Assembly: GCF_030676415.1 (NCBI RefSeq)
Contig: NZ_JAUUTW010000003.1
Location: 248,001 to 312,000, forward strand
Reading direction: 5' to 3'
Origin: Peribacillus frigoritolerans
GTDB taxonomy: Bacteria > Bacillota > Bacilli > Bacillales > DSM-1321
DNA length: 64,000 bases
The notes beneath the pieces were generated by a model. That model made no database searches. It saw only the letters and a program-made list of their open reading frames with translations, and had not been told where the DNA came from. This document shows positions 61,427 to 64,000 of the stretch, one piece after another; the first letter of the stretch is position 1; each line of letters begins with the position of its first letter. A program made the translations under genes and the position numbers.

Positions 61427-61714
61427 ATGGCTAATAACAAAAATAAATCACAAGCAGGTACTGATGTTCAACAAGTGAGACAACAAAACGCACAATCTCA
61501 GCAAGGTCAAGGTCAAGGTCAATTCGGTACAGAGTTTGCTTCTGAAACTAACGTTCAAGAAGTGAGACAACAAAACGCGCAATCTCAACAAAGAAAAGGT
61601 CAAGGTCAAGGTCAAGCACAAGGCCAATTCGGTACAGAGTTTGCTTCTGAAACTAACGTTCAAGAAGTGAAACAACAAAACCAAAAATCTCAAAGCAACA
61701 AAAACCAAGGCTAA
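61427..61714 (+). CDS. sspE: Gamma-type small acid-soluble spore protein
   Basis: The 95-residue protein is very rich in Gln, Asn, Gly and Ser and has no hydrophobic core. It contains two copies of the germination protease site TEFASETN and three copies of the Q(E/Q)V(R/K)QQN element, giving a repeat of about 35 residues. Gamma SASPs do not bind DNA but store amino acids in the spore core for germination. ATG 61427 follows GGAGGTGAT. Position after fabL matches B. subtilis. Confidence 0.93.
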   Translation: MANNKNKSQAGTDVQQVRQQNAQSQQGQGQGQFGTEFASETNVQEVRQQNAQSQQRKGQGQGQAQGQFGTEFASETNVQEVKQQNQKSQSNKNQG

Positions 61715-61726
61715 TTGCCGATTAAA

Positions 61727-61757
61727 AGCATCCTTCTAATGAAGGGTGCTTTTTTTT
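61727..61757 (+). terminator. Terminator of sspE
   Basis: AGCATCCTTC and GAAGGGTGCT pair (one G-T) around TAAT, followed by TTTTTTT. Confidence 0.9.
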
Positions 61758-61874
61758 GCCTTCCAATGGATTCGACAAATGTTTCGTCGTGTTTACATTT
61801 TATGTCAAAGGAAAAAACGGATAAAAATAGAATATACATACTATAGAAAAAATACAGATTAGGAAGGTGCATTC

Positions 61875-62129
61875 ATGGAGGAATTTAACCGGCTTATAAA
61901 CAACCAGTTGAAAACGATGGATAAGCTTTTACTTTTACAATCCGAAATCGAAAGATGCCAAGATATAGAGAAGCAGCTCCTTGCCCTGGAAGAGGAGATT
62001 GAAGCAGTCACCATTCAGGAAGAGATTCAACTCAAAAAGCAGGAATTGAAAAGTATCCATGATATGTTCGAAAAGCAAACGGAAGAAGTCATCCGTTATT
62101 TTCAGCAAGGACAGGCTGCCATACGATAA
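61875..62129 (+). CDS. ygaB: YgaB family coiled-coil protein
   Basis: The 84-residue protein is predicted to be almost wholly helical with heptad character (MDKLLLLQSEIERCQDIEKQLLALEEEIEAV, then KKQELKSIHDMFEKQTEEVIRYFQ). It is acidic and soluble. Position between sspE and ntdP and length match YgaB; no function is known. GGAAGGTG precedes the ATG at about 7 nt. Confidence 0.85.
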   Translation: MEEFNRLINNQLKTMDKLLLLQSEIERCQDIEKQLLALEEEIEAVTIQEEIQLKKQELKSIHDMFEKQTEEVIRYFQQGQAAIR

Positions 62130-62362
62130 ATAACCGGCTAATTTCTTAGTTAAAATGGGTGGATGGTCAGACTTTTTCGACTTATTTACACATTTTCACT
62201 GGGAGATTAGCCACTTTTGTTTTAAATTTATGAATAAATCGCTATAATATAGGAATATAGGGTAAATGGAAAAAAGTATATATTTTAAATAAACACAACA
62301 ACTGCAAACGGAATAGGGCACAGTACGCTGTCAGGGTGTCTATAGAAAGTAGGGAGAGATAA

Positions 62363-62893
62363 ATGGGGATTGTTCCTGCCGAAGGAGGAAAAATCCAAAT
62401 CCATAGCTATAAACATAATGGACATATCCATCGTATCTGGGAAGAGACAACCGTTTTAAAAGGGACCCAAAATCTGGTGATAGCAGCGAATGACCGTACT
62501 ATGGTAACGGAATCAGATGGAAGGACCTGGATTACGAGAGAGCCGGCGATTTGCTATTTTCATTCAAAGTATTGGTTTAATGTTATTGGTATGTTGAGAG
62601 AGGACGGGGTTTATTATTATTGCAATATCAGTTCGCCGTTCACATACGATTCGGGAGCATTGAAATACATTGATTATGACCTGGACATTAAAGTATTCCC
62701 AGATATGACGTTTAATTTGCTGGATGAGGATGAATATGAAAGGCATCGGAAAGAAATGAATTACCCGGATGCCATCGATTCAATATTGAAACAGAACGTA
62801 GACTATTTGATTTATATGATACGCCAGCGAAAAGGACCATTCTCCGCAGAGTTTATTGATAGTTGGTATGAACGCTTTTTAACCTATCGGTGA
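62363..62893 (+). CDS. ntdP: Nucleoside tri-/diphosphate phosphatase NtdP (DUF402)
   Basis: The 176-residue protein has the DUF402 fold: [56 protein letters not shown] and the acidic stretch [27 protein letters not shown], whose Asp/Glu residues bind divalent metal. Characterised homologues (YgaC, SA1684-type) hydrolyse nucleoside tri- and diphosphates with Mg2+ or Mn2+. AGGGAGAG lies before the ATG. Monocistronic. Confidence 0.92.
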   Translation: MGIVPAEGGKIQIHSYKHNGHIHRIWEETTVLKGTQNLVIAANDRTMVTESDGRTWITREPAICYFHSKYWFNVIGMLREDGVYYYCNISSPFTYDSGALKYIDYDLDIKVFPDMTFNLLDEDEYERHRKEMNYPDAIDSILKQNVDYLIYMIRQRKGPFSAEFIDSWYERFLTYR

Positions 62894-62896
62894 TAG

Positions 62897-62928
62897 AAAA
62901 GGCCTGCTGCATAATTGGCAGGCTTTTT
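62897..62928 (+). terminator. Terminator of ntdP
   Basis: AAGGCCTGC and GCAGGCTTT pair, followed by TTCATTG. Confidence 0.8.
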
Positions 62929-63142
62929 CATTGTGTATCATACCTACACAACTGATTCAATCTTTCAAGAATGCAGGAACCATTAAACCTCCTATAAATG
63001 TTTATGAAAGTTAGTGAATGAAGTCCTTTTGATAGTTAATCATCGAAAAGGAAAATATAATTGAATAGTGCATAAGATTCCAAATTGAGTTATGGGCTTT
63101 TTTTATCATTTGGATTTAATGATTCAGAAAAGGAGGAATTCC

Positions 63143-64000
63143 GTGGGGAGTATTAAGAGATATTTGCAATTCGTCAAACCATATAAATGGCAGATAATCG
63201 GGACGGTACTGATTGGATTGCTAAAGTTCGCGATTCCGCTTTTACTTCCATTGCTCAGTAAGTATATTGTGGATGACATCATCGGAAATGGTGATCTGTC
63301 CAAAGCCGTGAAGTCCGAACGCCTTTTATGGGCAATGGCCATCATGATATTCATTTTTGTGGCAGTTAGACCGCCGATTGAGTATTACCGCCAATATTTC
63401 GCTCAATGGACCGGAACGAAAATCTTATATGATATTCGTAATGATTTATTTACTCATATACAGAAACTGAGTTTTAAATATTATTCCAATACAAGGGTGG
63501 GCGAGGTCATTTCAAGGATGATCACGGATGTGGAACAAACGAAGAACTTTGTCATCACGGGTCTGATGAACCTTTGGCTCGATATCGCAACGATCATCAT
63601 AGTGATAGTCATCATGTTTACGATGGACGTGAAGTTAACCATTGTATCCATCATCATGCTTCCATTTTACGCATTTTCGATTAAGCATTTCTTTGGCAAG
63701 CTGAGAACCTATACAAGGATTCGGTCCCAAGCGTTAGCGGATGTACAGAGTCACCTTCATGAACGGGTTTCAGGGATGTCAGTCATCAAAAGCTTTGCGA
63801 TAGAAGACAGGGAACATGAATTGTTTGCGAAGCAGAACAAGAATTTCCTCGATAAGGCCCTAAAGCATACGAGCTGGAATGCTAAGTCATTTGCTGTCGT
63901 GAATACGATCACGGATATTGCCCCCCTGCTCGTGATAGGATTTGCCGGTTATCAGGTCATTCATGAACAATTATCACTGGGTACCATGGTTGCTTTCGTC
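63143..64000 (+). CDS. ygaD: ABC exporter half-transporter YgaD, 3' truncated by window edge
   Basis: GTG 63143 has AGGAGG 6 nt upstream and opens a frame that stays open to the last base (286 codons). The product starts with a basic amphipathic segment (GSIKRYLQFVKPYKWQIIG) and shows the six-helix ABC exporter membrane domain with SKYIVDDII, FTHIQKLSFKYYSNTRVGEVISRMITDVEQ and SGMSVIKSFAIEDRE (coupling helices). The nucleotide-binding domain lies beyond the edge. It matches YgaD-type multidrug or lipid exporters, which act as dimers. The position after ntdP agrees. Confidence 0.92.
   Translation, partial: MGSIKRYLQFVKPYKWQIIGTVLIGLLKFAIPLLLPLLSKYIVDDIIGNGDLSKAVKSERLLWAMAIMIFIFVAVRPPIEYYRQYFAQWTGTKILYDIRNDLFTHIQKLSFKYYSNTRVGEVISRMITDVEQTKNFVITGLMNLWLDIATIIIVIVIMFTMDVKLTIVSIIMLPFYAFSIKHFFGKLRTYTRIRSQALADVQSHLHERVSGMSVIKSFAIEDREHELFAKQNKNFLDKALKHTSWNAKSFAVVNTITDIAPLLVIGFAGYQVIHEQLSLGTMVAFV

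Noticed and set aside
61475-61700. Regular repeats that could suggest a CRISPR array
   Set aside because: They are in-frame repeats of a gamma-type spore protein with protease sites, not repeat-spacer units.

Overview
The window is chromosomal DNA of a spore-forming member of the Bacillaceae. Three things show this: genes for small acid-soluble spore proteins (sspK and a gamma-type sspE), a block colinear with the Bacillus subtilis yfhD-yfhE-yfhF-recX-yfhH-sspK-yfhJ-yfhP-mutY-yfhS-fabL-sspE-ygaB-ntdP-ygaD region, and AGGAGG-type ribosome binding sites with frequent GTG and TTG starts. Moderate G+C and the accessory content suggest a Peribacillus/Bacillus simplex-like organism, but the genus is an inference. 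No tRNA, rRNA, CRISPR array or intact insertion sequence was seen.

Region 1 (1-16.2 kb) is the 3' part of a nonribosomal peptide synthetase (NRPS) cluster, cut by the left edge. The visible assembly line reads (T)-C-A-T-E / C-T-T-C-A-T-E-C / A-T-R, followed by a type II thioesterase. It contains a module without an adenylation domain but with two carrier domains, a module split between two proteins (C on one, A-T-R on the next), and a terminal reductase. Reductive release as a peptide aldehyde, alcohol or cyclic imine is therefore predicted.

Region 2 (16.2-36.1 kb) is a mosaic of transport and small accessory genes: a YhfA-like permease, a C45 acyltransferase-like protein, two MFS exporters, the tcyABC cystine importer, a secreted PHP phosphoesterase, a DinB-like protein, a GNAT, an aminotransferase, an orphan holin, a catalytically dead NlpC/P60 protein, and a DUF2157/GDYXXLXY pair divergent from a PadR regulator. 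It also holds gene wreckage: a convergent ABC-transporter/response-regulator fusion made by deletion, and a DUF4309-like remnant.

Region 3 (36.2-48.4 kb) has a 1556-residue membrane protein with four roughly 115-residue repeats, a Ser/Cys-tailed protein, an excisionase-like protein, an AI-2E family permease, the artPQR arginine importer behind a good promoter with a palindrome, and LysR and UspA genes.

Region 4 (48.4-53.9 kb) is a fatty-acid or branched-chain acyl-CoA degradation operon (MerR regulator, SDR, acyl-CoA dehydrogenase, thiolase, acyl-CoA ligase). A palindrome sits inside a 19-bp promoter spacer, as expected for MerR-type control. Just downstream lies a 170-bp cluster of six DnaA-box-like sequences.

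Region 5 (54.2-64.0 kb) is the conserved yfh-yga housekeeping and sporulation block: recX, mutY, fabL, spore proteins, ntdP and, at the right edge, a truncated ygaD ABC exporter. It includes two genes of about 40-50 codons, yfhE and sspK, both with TTG starts, and a small frameshifted membrane-protein gene after mutY.
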